Positions 9,529 to 18,629 of a stretch of DNA of 64,000 nucleotides are shown here, in pieces. Source of the stretch: Phycisphaerae bacterium (GTDB lineage: Bacteria; Planctomycetota; Phycisphaerae; Tepidisphaerales; Tepidisphaeraceae); the NCBI GenBank assembly GCA_026004655.1, contig BPJO01000006.1:124001-188000 (forward strand), written 5' to 3'. How positions within the stretch are numbered: position 1 is the first letter of the stretch; each line of letters begins with the position of its first letter. The position numbers and the translations under genes were made by a program. The notes under the pieces are model-generated. The model saw only the letters and a list, made by a program, of their open reading frames with translations, was not told the origin of the DNA and made no database searches.

Positions 9529-10600
9529 AACTGACCCTCGGGTCGGCTATCGCATAACCAATGTCCGCTAGGAGATAACCGATCAATCCCAGCAATCCAG
9601 ACAACAACGTAATCGAAAGTACCAACTCCGGGTCCTTTTGCTGGACGGCTTCGACCGCCAAACGTCCCATCCCCGGAAGACCAAAAATCGTTTCCACAAT
9701 CAATGCCCCGCTGAGCATGGCGGGCAATATTCCCGACGCGACCGTAATCAGCGGAAGCAAGCTGTTTCGAAGCACATGTCGATACAAAACCACTTTCTCT
9801 GAAAGCCCCTTTGCCCGCGCGGTTCTGGCATAATCCATGTTGATATTCTCCAGAATCGCCCCCCGTGCCAGCTTCGATAACACCGCAAACGACCCGTAGC
9901 TCAAACACAACACCGGCAACACCAAGTGCCAAACCACATCCAGTAGATAACCCCTTTCGAATCCGCTCGACCCGAACGAAGGCAAAAATCGCATGTCATC
10001 AGCGAAAATATCCGTCAGCCCGTTGGTCGGAAACCACCGAAGGTACCTGTCGCTGGCCAGGAATCCGATCGCCAGCGTCCCTGCCAAGATGGTCGGAAAT
10101 GACCATAACCCGAGAAAAACCGTTCCCGAAACCCGATCGAACGTTTTGCCCCTTCCAGCCCCGGCCCGGATCCCACTCCAGATCGCCAAACCATAAATGA
10201 TCGGAAATGAAATACAGTTCAACAGCAACGTCACCGGTAAAGACTCCCCAATCATGTCCAATACCGCACGTCGCTTGATGAAACTCTCACCCAAGTCCGG
10301 GGATTTGAACCCGAAAGACCATGACGCAGGAAACCCACTCCCTCTTTCCTTGACCCCTATCGGTGAAACCTTATTTAACCAGATGAAATACCGTTCATAC
10401 GCCGGCCGATTCAGACCATAGCGCTTATTGAGATACTCTTCCATCGCCTTTCGCACACGCGGGTCCATGTTGCTGTCTCGACCGATCAAAGTCGCACCGA
10501 TCCCCCCCGGCGTAGCAGCCATGGCCACGTAGACCACCACCGTGATCCCTAATAACGTGGGCAACATGAGCAAGAGGCGTCGGATCAGGTAACTGAACAT
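9518..10600 (-). CDS. oppB: Oligopeptide ABC transporter permease, OppB type (second set)
   Basis: A 360-residue permease of the OppB/DppB family. It has the N-terminal MFSYLIRRLLLMLPTLLGI helix typical of OppB, at least six membrane segments, and the EAA-loop RTARAKGLSEKVVLYRHVLR near residue 255. It pairs with the OppC-type protein encoded immediately downstream. It begins 5 bases after the stop of the substrate-binding protein gene. A loop of roughly 40 residues after the first helices (around RYFIWLNKVSPIGVKERG) is longer than in textbook OppB. Confidence 0.88.
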   Translation of the reverse strand: MFSYLIRRLLLMLPTLLGITVVVYVAMAATPGGIGATLIGRDSNMDPRVRKAMEEYLNKRYGLNRPAYERYFIWLNKVSPIGVKERGSGFPASWSFGFKSPDLGESFIKRRAVLDMIGESLPVTLLLNCISFPIIYGLAIWSGIRAGAGRGKTFDRVSGTVFLGLWSFPTILAGTLAIGFLASDRYLRWFPTNGLTDIFADDMRFLPSFGSSGFERGYLLDVVWHLVLPVLCLSYGSFAVLSKLARGAILENINMDYARTARAKGLSEKVVLYRHVLRNSLLPLITVASGILPAMLSGALIVETIFGLPGMGRLAVEAVQQKDPELVLSITLLSGLLGLIGYLLADIGYAIADPRVSYER

Positions 10601-10605
10601 AGCTT

Positions 10606-12489
10606 CTAACGGGTATGTTTCTGCAGTTGAAGAGGTACATACCAGGGATTCGGCATCGACGATGTGCTAAGGAAATTGAGCCCGGAACGCGTTCGTTGAA
10701 CATTCCGAATCCGCTTGTCGATGAAAATCAACGACTTACGGTTCAACAGGAACGTATAAGGTTGGTCCTCATGAAGAATCCGATGGGCTTGCTGCCACAG
10801 AGGCATGCGTTTTGATTCGTCCACCGTCGACCGGGCAGCTTCGATCACTTTGTCCAGCTCAGGGTTGACGTATGACATGTAGTTGTCACCCCCCTGAATT
10901 GTTTGTGAGGAATGAAACATCTGATAAAGGTCGGTTTCGATCCCACCGGTCCATCCGAGCGTGATCGCGTCGAAGTTTTTTTCATCCAATTTCTTGAGCA
11001 TGATAGGCCAATCCGTCGGTTCCTGGATCATTTGAATCCCAACCCGAGCCAGGCTGTCCTTGATGAAAAGGGCAATCCGTTCGCTGATCGGGTTCTTGTT
11101 GCCGTATGTCAGGGAAAATCGGAAAGGTTCTCCCGTGGGAGATTCGAGAATACCGTCCCCGTTGCGGTCTTCGAATCCGGCTTCTTTCAGGAGTTTCAGC
11201 GCAAGCTGAGGGTCGTAAGGCCACGGGCTGACGTCCGGGGCGTTTTGCTGATTTCCGGGTAAAAACGGTCCGGATGCGACCGACGCGTATCCCCGATAAA
11301 TGTCCTGTGCCATCCGCTGACGGTCGATCAGCATGGTCATCGCCTGACGGACGCGTTTATCCGCAAAAATCGTAGGGTTATCTCCCTTGCGCTGGTTCCA
11401 GGCCACATACGAATACCCCCCCGTGATGCTCGAATACTCGAAAAAATTGGCTTTGTCCGTGATGGATTTGTCCTGAATCATGGACAGGTACTGTTCCGGC
11501 TGGGCGCCAAAAATATCGAGTTCCCCGTTCCGGAACATGGTCAGTTCGGCGGCATCGTTCTCGACTTCATAATAAAGCAGTCGATCAAAAGGCTGTTTCA
11601 AACCCCAATATCGTTCATTACGGACCAGATCCACGGTCGTACCCGGTCGCCAGGAAACGGGGTCTTTCAACCGATACGGGCCGGTCCCGAGCAACAGACC
11701 GACCTCTTGGTTGAACTGTTCCGGGGTATACCGTGAGTAAAAGTGCTTGGGTAACGGTTCGAACCCGGCCGCAATCCCGAAGCTTTCAAAATAAGGCTTG
11801 GCAAAGACAAATGTCACCTCGTAATCACCATTTTTCTCGACGGTTTGGATGTTTTCTTTCAGATAGGCCCGTTGCCGCGGGGCATCGACTTTTTCGTTCA
11901 TGATCCATTCAAAAGTCCAGACCACGTCGTCGGCAGTGAATGGTTGCCCGTCGGAAAAAGTCACATTCTTACGCAACTGAAAAGTGATCCGAAGCCCGTC
12001 TTGGCTGACGTCCCATCCGGTTGCCAGAAGCGGACGCCATTCGAACGTTTCCGGATCCCGGTAGGCGAGAGATTCAATCACTCTGGCCTGGATGATCGTC
12101 GCGTAGACATCCGAGCTGAGCAAAGGGGTCAGCTTAGAAAGCTTGGTTCCAAGGTTCTGCACCAGCCAATCCCCGTAAGCATAATCGGGGTTTTTCATGG
12201 CTTGGATCTGCGAGGCAAAGGCGTCTTTCAAATCGTCAGCTGGCTGGGTGGTTGTCGGGACCGATTGCTCGGGGTTCACACGGACCCCTCGAGCGATCGA
12301 ACGGCGCAAATCGTTCAGTTCTCGGGAAAGATCCGCCAGTTGTCCGGTCTGTTGGGCCGTTTGACGCTCGAGCGTTTTAAGCGTGTCCCACTGTCGGTCG
12401 TATTGCTTCATCGCCAGCAGGACGACCAAAATCACCAGCCCCAACAAACAAAACAGAAATAAATCTTTTACAGTAAAGCGTTTATCCAT
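10606..12489 (-). CDS. oppA: Peptide-binding protein, OppA/DppA family, membrane-anchored (second set)
   Basis: A family 5 extracellular solute-binding protein of about 627 residues. The N-terminus is a single hydrophobic helix (FLFCLLGLVILVVLLA) without a lipobox, followed by a short coiled coil with heptad-like Gln/Leu/Arg spacing (about residues 30-60) and a Thr/Pro linker. The binding domain therefore seems tethered by a helix and held away from the membrane. The SBP core includes WRPLLATGWDVSQDG and the YGDWL region. I choose the ATG at 12489 because the longer form would begin inside the upstream permease gene and put extra residues before the helix. Confidence 0.85.
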   Translation of the reverse strand: MDKRFTVKDLFLFCLLGLVILVVLLAMKQYDRQWDTLKTLERQTAQQTGQLADLSRELNDLRRSIARGVRVNPEQSVPTTTQPADDLKDAFASQIQAMKNPDYAYGDWLVQNLGTKLSKLTPLLSSDVYATIIQARVIESLAYRDPETFEWRPLLATGWDVSQDGLRITFQLRKNVTFSDGQPFTADDVVWTFEWIMNEKVDAPRQRAYLKENIQTVEKNGDYEVTFVFAKPYFESFGIAAGFEPLPKHFYSRYTPEQFNQEVGLLLGTGPYRLKDPVSWRPGTTVDLVRNERYWGLKQPFDRLLYYEVENDAAELTMFRNGELDIFGAQPEQYLSMIQDKSITDKANFFEYSSITGGYSYVAWNQRKGDNPTIFADKRVRQAMTMLIDRQRMAQDIYRGYASVASGPFLPGNQQNAPDVSPWPYDPQLALKLLKEAGFEDRNGDGILESPTGEPFRFSLTYGNKNPISERIALFIKDSLARVGIQMIQEPTDWPIMLKKLDEKNFDAITLGWTGGIETDLYQMFHSSQTIQGGDNYMSYVNPELDKVIEAARSTVDESKRMPLWQQAHRILHEDQPYTFLLNRKSLIFIDKRIRNVQRTRSGLNFLSTSSMPNPWYVPLQLQKHTR

Positions 12490-12517
12490 GTCTGATCCGT
12501 TGCCGGTCCGTCCGGGG

Positions 12518-13477
12518 TTAAAGTTTGGTGGCATCACGCTTAGGGTCTAACAAGTCGCGCAGCCCGTCACCCACGAAGTTTAGGCTCAACAGAGTAATCA
12601 TCAAGAGAAGGCAAGGAAACACCAACAACCACCATTTCGGGTCGATGATATTCAAAGCAGCAATCCGATTCTCACTGGCCAGTGCCCCCCAACTAGGCAA
12701 CGGGTCGATTCCCAGACCCAGAAACGAAAGAAAGCTTTCTTGCAAAATGGCTTGGGGAACCGTCAACGTCCCGTAGACCACGATCGGACCAATCAGATTG
12801 GGTAATAAATGTCGTAGAAAAATTCGTCTTTCACTCAGACCCAGTGCCCGGGCGGCTTCGATAAAAGGTTGGTTACGCAACGCCAACACCTGTCCTCGAA
12901 TGACCCGCGCCATCGTCAACCAACTCACCAAACCGATTGCCAAAAACATGACCACAAAATTGGACACGTTCCGGGAAAAAATCATCCGAAGGGGTTCTTC
13001 CAAAGCAATTTTGAACAGGATAATCAGCAGCACATAAGGCAAGCTGTATAAAATATCCACGCTACGCATTAACACGTGATCCACCCAACCACCTCTGAAC
13101 CCTGCTAACAACCCTATACTCAACCCCATCACTACCGCCAAACCAGCAGCAAGCAACCCCACTGACAAAGAAATCACCCCACCTAGCAGACACCGCGACA
13201 ACAAAGGTCTACCAAGTTTATCCGTTCCGAAGAGCAATGCGGTGTGCGTCATTTCAGGCGCAAGTTCAGATCGGTCCGGATCTTGTGCGTCAAAATACCA
13301 GATACTCTGCGGGTCCAGTGTCAACGGAAGTGTCAAAACACAGATCAAGACCATTCCTACCAGCAACGTCCCCCCTGCCACGATCCTGGGCATACGCAAC
13401 GCTCGTCGGAACCACCCCGGTTCGCTTTCGATTTCGATATGCCCCCCGACCGAAGCTTCTATCGTCATGGGCTTCAT
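12518..13477 (-). CDS. oppC: Oligopeptide ABC transporter permease, OppC type (first set)
   Basis: A 319-residue OppC/DppC-family permease. It has the FGTDKLGRPLLSR motif near residue 85, five to six membrane helices and the EAA-loop EAARALGLSERRIFLRHLLP for ATPase docking. Its length is normal for the family, unlike the extended OppC of the second set. It overlaps the upstream oppB by 4 bases (ATGA). It is followed 28 bases later by the second substrate-binding protein, which marks the junction between the two transporter sets. Confidence 0.9.
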   Translation of the reverse strand: MKPMTIEASVGGHIEIESEPGWFRRALRMPRIVAGGTLLVGMVLICVLTLPLTLDPQSIWYFDAQDPDRSELAPEMTHTALLFGTDKLGRPLLSRCLLGGVISLSVGLLAAGLAVVMGLSIGLLAGFRGGWVDHVLMRSVDILYSLPYVLLIILFKIALEEPLRMIFSRNVSNFVVMFLAIGLVSWLTMARVIRGQVLALRNQPFIEAARALGLSERRIFLRHLLPNLIGPIVVYGTLTVPQAILQESFLSFLGLGIDPLPSWGALASENRIAALNIIDPKWWLLVFPCLLLMITLLSLNFVGDGLRDLLDPKRDATKL

Positions 13478-14406
13478 GTCTTTTTCTCCCCCAAATCGAT
13501 TCGCGGATCGATGATCACGTACCCGATATCGATCATCAGATTCAATACCAACAAGAGAAACGCATACAGAAGCGTTAATCCCATGACCATCGTTCGGTCC
13601 CGACTCGTGACTGAATCGACAAACAGTCGGCCTAGACCACTTTCCAGACCGAAAACCCGTTCCACAACGAATGAACCGGTCAGCGCTACCGCGGCTGCAG
13701 GTCCCAAATAGCTAAAAACGGGCAAAAATGCGTTCCGAAGACAGTGTTTGATCACCACCCGTGTGCGAGAAAGCCCCTTGGCCCGAGCTGTGCGTACGTA
13801 GTCGGCTCCGAGCACATCCAGCATGCTCACCCGTTGCAACCGGACGATGTAAGCCATCGGCATTAATGACAACGCCAACGCCGGCCAAATCACGTCCTGT
13901 ACGTCTGTAAAAGATCCCGGACGAATCCATCTGAACCATGCCCCGAATACCAGCACCAGGACCGAAGCGGTGACAAATGACGGGACTGAAATCCCGATCA
14001 ACGTCAGTGAAAGCCCGGCATAATCGACAATCCCGTCCCGCCTCACCGCAGACAGTGTTCCCATCGTCATCCCAACTAATACCGCTATCACCAGCGCCAC
14101 CAGCCCAATCGTCAGTGAAATCGGTAAACCCTGAGCAATCTTTTCACTGATCGAAAACTCCCGGTTGACCATGCTTCGGCCAAAATCCCCCTGCGTAATG
14201 ATCCGCCACGGGTAGTAGACCAAAAACTTGTACCACCGGTCGGCATGATCTCGCTGTTTCATCTGTTCCAAGACCATCGGATCAACATTCCGTTCGGACG
14301 TGTAAGGGTCGCCCGGGGCAATCCAGACGAGGGTGAAAGTCAGCAGGTAAATGACTCCCAGGATGAGAGGAAACTGCAAAACCCGGATCGCAATAAACTT
14401 CCACAT
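13474..14406 (-). CDS. oppB: Oligopeptide ABC transporter permease, OppB type (first set)
   Basis: A 310-residue OppB/DppB-family permease beginning MWKFIAIRVLQFPLILGVIY, with the usual six-helix layout and the EAA-loop RTARAKGLSRTRVVIKHCLR. The periplasmic loop after helix 1 has the PGDPY motif of this family. Its stop overlaps the start of oppC by 4 bases. It begins 57 bases after the lipoprotein substrate-binding protein gene. Normal length and no visible damage. Confidence 0.9.
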   Translation of the reverse strand: MWKFIAIRVLQFPLILGVIYLLTFTLVWIAPGDPYTSERNVDPMVLEQMKQRDHADRWYKFLVYYPWRIITQGDFGRSMVNREFSISEKIAQGLPISLTIGLVALVIAVLVGMTMGTLSAVRRDGIVDYAGLSLTLIGISVPSFVTASVLVLVFGAWFRWIRPGSFTDVQDVIWPALALSLMPMAYIVRLQRVSMLDVLGADYVRTARAKGLSRTRVVIKHCLRNAFLPVFSYLGPAAAVALTGSFVVERVFGLESGLGRLFVDSVTSRDRTMVMGLTLLYAFLLLVLNLMIDIGYVIIDPRIDLGEKKT

Positions 14407-14463
14407 GAGGTTACCGATTCCCGATGCACCAGACTTTCGAGATCTCTTTTTTCAGTAACGCGT

Positions 14464-16128
14464 TCATCGTTCAACGGAAATGGTCTTAAAGAGGGTCAGA
14501 TTCTTCGCGTTGGTATACAGCCCTTTCACGTTATCTCGGTACAACGAAATGTTCACATAATGATACAACGGAATGATTGGTAGCTCAGCATTGATCATGG
14601 ATTCGGCTTGACCAAGAAGATCATATCGTTTGCCCGGATCGACCTCTCGACGGGCGCGAGCGATCAGTTCGTCGTATTCCGATGGTCCCCAGTTGCTATC
14701 ATTGTTTTCGGAGTTTGACAGGTACTTATCCATAAACGTGGACGGATCCATGTAATCACCGAACCAGGCTGCCAGTCCGAGCGTGTATTGTCGACCCGTC
14801 AGCAATGAACGATAACTTTTCAGTTCGATCCCCTTGCTCTCCACGTTGATTCCCAGATTCGTTCGCAGCTGATTGCTGATGCTGGCAGCCAGATCCCTGC
14901 GGATCGTGTTGTCGGAATTGTAGATCAAACTCACGGTCGGAAAGCCTTTTCCGTCTGGATAACCGGCTTCGGCCAGAAGCTTCCTGGCGGTCTCGATTCC
15001 GTCGTTACGAATCGGACGAGCCTGGTATCCCTCGAAAAAACCTGGCGGCATGTAGTGTAAAGCCGGTTTTTCGCCCATTCGGGTCACGCTGGTTATCAAT
15101 CGTTCCCGGTCAATTGCCATGGAAACTGCGGTTCGTACCCGTGGGTCGGAGAAGGGATTTTTCTCCCTATTCAGTTCCGGGACGGTCGGGGCACAATTAA
15201 CGGTGATAAAGGCCGTTCCGAACGCCGGGGCCGTACGCAAGTCGGACCGTCCCTTTTCCTTGAGGGGATACGCAATATCCTGCGAGACGTCGGCCAACCA
15301 ATCGACTTCCCCGTTTTCGTACTGCAAAAACGCGCTTTGGGGGTCGTTGGTAACAATATTCTCAATCGCTCGGAGTTTAACAGAAGCCCGATCCCAGTAA
15401 TATTCATTTGGCTCCATGCGAAGCAACCGACCCGACTCCCATTTCACCAACTTGAACGGACCATTGGTCACAACATGAGGAGGACGAGTGTACTCCGGTC
15501 TGTAACCGACTCGTCCCTGCGCGTCGGTCACTTTGAACGGTTCCATGCTTCGTGCATGGCGAGGGAAAAAGGTCGGAAATGCCATCAAATCACGGAAAAA
15601 CGGAACCGGATTTACCAACCGAACAATTAGTGTGTGAGAATCCGGCGCCTCAACACCTACGGTTTGATCGAACGAAACCTCTTTCCCCTCCGTCCGGGCC
15701 TGTTGAAACTCCTCAGCACCTTCGATGTAGTGAAGCAGATAGGTGTATTCGCCCGGCGACTCTAGTAGCAGCTTCCAACTGAATATAAAATCCTCTGCCA
15801 CCACCGGATCGCCGTTGTCCCATCGGGCGTCGGGACGGAGCTTAAACGTCCATGTCCTTCCGTCCGAGCTCACCGAATCCTCTATCGCCAAAGCCGACAC
15901 AGGTCGGAAAGTTTCCGGATCGAACGTGTAAAGCCCTTCCCGGATGGCGTTGGTTACCCGAAAATCCTGGAGATAGGACATGTTATTCAGGTCAAGAGTG
16001 ATGATGTCACCCCGATTAACGAACCTGAACTCGCCCGCAGGTCGATCCGAACGACGGTCGCAGGATATTAAACCAATTCCTGTCCCGAGAAGAATCAGCG
16101 CGTAAATCAGAATGGATCGAATGCACAT
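14464..16128 (-). CDS. oppA: Peptide-binding lipoprotein, OppA family (first set)
   Basis: A 554-residue family 5 solute-binding lipoprotein. The N-terminus is a lipoprotein signal peptide with the lipobox LISC, so Cys23 should be lipidated and anchor the protein at the membrane. The mature part shows the family signature RDPGE/GDIITLDLN region near the start and the DARWDNGDPVVAEDFIFSWK segment characteristic of OppA/DppA. It is probably the first gene of the opp transcript, or the second if the secreted protein upstream (36 bases away) is co-transcribed. The ligand cannot be assigned from sequence. Confidence 0.9.
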   Translation of the reverse strand: MCIRSILIYALILLGTGIGLISCDRRSDRPAGEFRFVNRGDIITLDLNNMSYLQDFRVTNAIREGLYTFDPETFRPVSALAIEDSVSSDGRTWTFKLRPDARWDNGDPVVAEDFIFSWKLLLESPGEYTYLLHYIEGAEEFQQARTEGKEVSFDQTVGVEAPDSHTLIVRLVNPVPFFRDLMAFPTFFPRHARSMEPFKVTDAQGRVGYRPEYTRPPHVVTNGPFKLVKWESGRLLRMEPNEYYWDRASVKLRAIENIVTNDPQSAFLQYENGEVDWLADVSQDIAYPLKEKGRSDLRTAPAFGTAFITVNCAPTVPELNREKNPFSDPRVRTAVSMAIDRERLITSVTRMGEKPALHYMPPGFFEGYQARPIRNDGIETARKLLAEAGYPDGKGFPTVSLIYNSDNTIRRDLAASISNQLRTNLGINVESKGIELKSYRSLLTGRQYTLGLAAWFGDYMDPSTFMDKYLSNSENNDSNWGPSEYDELIARARREVDPGKRYDLLGQAESMINAELPIIPLYHYVNISLYRDNVKGLYTNAKNLTLFKTISVER

Positions 16129-16164
16129 GTGATAGGTCCTCCTGACCGCTCACACGGCCGGTGT

Positions 16165-17274
16165 TCAGTTGACCCTAGCCGCCTGAGCAGGTTCAACCGA
16201 TGGGGGATCTTGAATTTCCGAAAACAACGATACTTTGCGGGTTTCCGCGACCGCGGTCTGCAACATGGATGACAACTGCCTGGGATTAATCATGCCAACA
16301 TTCTTGAACGGGTTAAAGGCGGAGATAGGACCCGGGGTCTTCAAGGATTGAAAGATCACAATCAACGACCCTGCAGCACTTTCGATTACACGTTTTAACC
16401 GGTCCTTGGTATCCCCTCCCGAAACTTCTATAAACCGCTGGGAAGTGACCGATAGCAGATTAATCAGGTTTTGAACCGATTGACGAGCCAATCCCGGATC
16501 CTGTGCACTGACCACCTTCCAGAGAAAAAGCGTTGGATCCCGGTCCGCCTGGATATCCACCGGCAATCCTTTGACATACAGCCGGATGCGAAAAGCAAGA
16601 AGCTGATTCATAGCTTCCGTGGCTTTAGTGATACCGGTGGAAGGCAACCCATTGATCGCACTGACATCCAGTGCCTTATAGGCATCTTGGATGATCGGAC
16701 CACTTTCGGGGTGCTTCATAACCGCTTCGAGAATGCCGGTGGTGAGTTTCTCATTGCTGGTTGAAAAACTGCTTGCCAAGACCGTCGGGATCAATGCGCC
16801 TGCGGATTTCACTCCCCACAAGGCGACAGCTTCGGACTCATCGGATAAAAGCGTCTGTACGGACATCTGCAGATTGGAAAGTTTAGTCGCGTTGCACAAC
16901 CGATAGATGATGATGGCAGCGTTGAGGCGGTCTGCCACCTCCGAGCTTTGAAGCATCGGTTGGATCGCGTCTACGACGATTCCGACATAAGTCAATTGAA
17001 AAGCGGCAGAGATTTGCGAACCGCTCGGTCGGACTTCCACCTGTTCACACAATTTAAGCCTGGCTTTAGAAGCGTCTTCGGCGTTCGACTCACGAATGAT
17101 CTTGACCAATGCTTCGACATACGAAGCAATCGCAGAGGCCCCAGCGGATGGATTGGGACTGGTTCGAATGTCCTTGAGAGGATCGTCGTCAATCGGATTG
17201 GCCCGGACTAAAGGGGCGCCACAAACGACCCCAGCCATGACGATCCCAGTTAACAGTCCATTTTTCAGGCGCAT
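16165..17274 (-). CDS. Secreted helical-repeat protein of unknown function
   Basis: A 369-residue protein with a Sec signal peptide (MRLKNGLLTGIVMAGVVCGA..., cleavage likely near LVRA-NP). The start at 17274 is preferred over an in-frame ATG at 17301 because it places the charged residues directly before the hydrophobic core. The mature protein is rich in Ala, Leu, Ser and Val helices with a loose repeat spacing (for example VADRLNAAIIIYRLCNATKL), reminiscent of HEAT/ARM-type solenoids. I recognise no family. It is 36 bases upstream of oppA in the same direction, so it may be co-transcribed with the peptide transporter, perhaps as a periplasmic partner; that is inference. Confidence 0.7.
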   Translation of the reverse strand: MRLKNGLLTGIVMAGVVCGAPLVRANPIDDDPLKDIRTSPNPSAGASAIASYVEALVKIIRESNAEDASKARLKLCEQVEVRPSGSQISAAFQLTYVGIVVDAIQPMLQSSEVADRLNAAIIIYRLCNATKLSNLQMSVQTLLSDESEAVALWGVKSAGALIPTVLASSFSTSNEKLTTGILEAVMKHPESGPIIQDAYKALDVSAINGLPSTGITKATEAMNQLLAFRIRLYVKGLPVDIQADRDPTLFLWKVVSAQDPGLARQSVQNLINLLSVTSQRFIEVSGGDTKDRLKRVIESAAGSLIVIFQSLKTPGPISAFNPFKNVGMINPRQLSSMLQTAVAETRKVSLFSEIQDPPSVEPAQAARVN

Positions 17275-17348
17275 CACGATTAGCTCTCCACCGGTATACA
17301 ATGGTTGACGCTAACCCATCGACCTGGCCCTGTCAAGAAATCCTGATT

Positions 17349-17378
17349 TTGACGCTATTTATGATTCAACGCTGTAAA
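17349..17378 (+). promoter_or_regulatory. Candidate promoter of rex
   Basis: TTGACG at 17349-17354 and TGTAAA at 17373-17378 are 18 bases apart and lie 25 bases before the rex ATG at 17404. No Shine-Dalgarno sequence is seen between. The -35 is good, the -10 only fair. Confidence 0.35.
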
Positions 17379-17403
17379 CTCCCTTGTCCGATACCATAAA
17401 CCG

Positions 17404-18070
17404 ATGGACACCATTCGCCCCGAAATCATCCCCGATCCGACCATCCGCAGACTCAGTCTTTATCTGCGACAACTTGAAAACCTGCTCGAACAGGAGCGGA
17501 TTACGGTTTCCAGCAAACAGCTCGGACAAAGCCTCGGGCTCACCGACGCCCAGGTTCGCAAAGATCTGGCTTATTTCGGTACATTTGGACATCCGGGTGT
17601 CGGATACAACATCCAGGATCTTCTAACCCGAATTCGACGAATTCTCGGGACCGATAAATCCTGGAATGTGATTTTGGTAGGTGCAGGTAATTTGGGACGT
17701 GCGTTGCTCAGCTACAGCGGTTTTGCCGCAAAGGGGCTGATGATCGTTGCCGCCTTTGATTCAGACCCCGCCAAAGTCAATACCGTCATCAAGGATCACA
17801 CGATCCTACCCTGTGAAAAAATGCAGGAAGTCATCCAGACCCACGAGGTCCGTTTGGCCATTCTTACCGTCTCACCCGATTCTGCCCAAACCGTTGCAGA
17901 TCAACTTGTTCGGGCGGGGATCAGAGGGATTTTGAACTTTTCTCCTGCCCCGATTCATGTCCCCCCCGACCGTCGCAGTCCAATCGGTCGATCTGGCGTT
18001 GCAACTAGAACAACTCACGTTCCAGGTCAGTCTCAATGCTATGACCCGCAGCGGGGCGCGTCATCCATGA
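17404..18070 (+). CDS. rex: Redox-sensing repressor Rex (one +1 frame break)
   Basis: Rex senses the NADH/NAD+ ratio and represses fermentative and respiratory genes when NADH is low. The winged-helix domain (about 1-80, with SLGLTDAQVRKDLAYFG) is followed by a Rossmann domain with GAGNLGRALLSY (about residue 97) and ILNFSPAPIHV near the C-terminus. After this the frame as sequenced runs on into unrelated residues. Seven C's at 17961-17967 contain one base too many: with six, the protein continues as VPPTVAVQSVDLALQLEQL, the domain-swap helix typical of Rex, and ends at 18070 with about 221 residues, the normal length. I give the corrected span. Confidence 0.88.
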
Positions 18071-18121
18071 TTCTCTCCTCAACGGGTCACCCCCCCTGTT
18101 CGCATCATCGTCGTTTCTGCG

Positions 18122-18127
18122 TATGAT
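18122..18127 (+). promoter_or_regulatory. Candidate -10 box of hsp20
   Basis: TATGAT, 32 bases before the hsp20 ATG at 18160. The -35 position (TTCGCA at 18099-18104, 17-base spacer) is poor. It overlaps the left arm of the palindrome described next. Confidence 0.3.
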
Positions 18128-18146
18128 TGGTTATCACGAACCGATC
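18125..18146 (+). promoter_or_regulatory. Palindrome in the hsp20 leader
   Basis: GATTGGTT at 18125-18132 and AACCGATC at 18139-18146 are complementary at 7 of 8 positions (the eighth is a G-T pair) around ATCACG. The element ends directly before the AGGAG ribosome site at 18147-18151. It could be an operator overlapping the promoter or an RNA hairpin in the leader. Confidence 0.4.
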
Positions 18147-18159
18147 AGGAGCCGAAATC

Positions 18160-18573
18160 ATGACCGTCAAGTTTGTTCCCGAACCATCCTTTGGTCAATT
18201 GATCCGACAATTGGCCAAAATCGACCCTTTTCACAAGGGGTACTTCGGATTCTCTCCTTCGGATACATGGACGCCCAACGTCAATCTTTACGAATCTGAC
18301 CGCTGCTACCTCGTTTGTGTGGACTTAGCCGGCGTCCAGAAGGAACAGATCGAGGTGGTGGTGCATAACCAACAGTTGAAACTGACCGGTAAACGGGATG
18401 TGCCCCTGAAAAATCCATCGGATGAATGCAAGAACCGGGTTCGGATTCATCTGATGGAAATCGACCACGGAAACTTCAGCCGCGAGGTCGAACTACCCGC
18501 GGATGTCGATCAGAACCATATTTCCGCATCTTTTGTCAATGGCTTACTTTGGATCGAATTACCAAAGAAATAA
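18160..18573 (+). CDS. Small heat shock protein, Hsp20 family
   Basis: A 137-residue alpha-crystallin-type chaperone that binds unfolding proteins without ATP. The alpha-crystallin domain runs from about residue 38 (WTPNVNLYESDRCYLVCVDL) to the end. It includes the LPADVDQNHISASFVNGLLWI segment that matches the conserved A-x-x-x-n-G-v-L motif, and a short KK tail. The ATG at 18160 has AGGAG 8 bases upstream, which decides the start over an in-frame TTG at 18127. It is followed 56 bases later by lon, forming a proteostasis pair. Confidence 0.88.
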   Translation: MTVKFVPEPSFGQLIRQLAKIDPFHKGYFGFSPSDTWTPNVNLYESDRCYLVCVDLAGVQKEQIEVVVHNQQLKLTGKRDVPLKNPSDECKNRVRIHLMEIDHGNFSREVELPADVDQNHISASFVNGLLWIELPKK

Positions 18574-18584
18574 CATTCATTTCG

Positions 18585-18612
18585 GTGTCAACGGATCGAT
18601 TGCTTTTATATT
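18585..18612 (+). promoter_or_regulatory. Candidate promoter of lon
   Basis: GTGTCA at 18585-18590 and TATATT at 18607-18612 with a 16-base spacer, in the 56-base gap between hsp20 and lon. The -10 is close to consensus (5 of 6 if read as TATAAT), the -35 weaker. Confidence 0.35.
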
Positions 18613-18629
18613 CAAAACTGCACAAAAAC

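Noticed and set aside
18426-18629. Frame of lon open 68 codons upstream of the chosen start
   Set aside because: These codons overlap hsp20 in another frame and do not resemble Lon; the ATG at 18630 opens the conserved N-domain and has a -10 box upstream.
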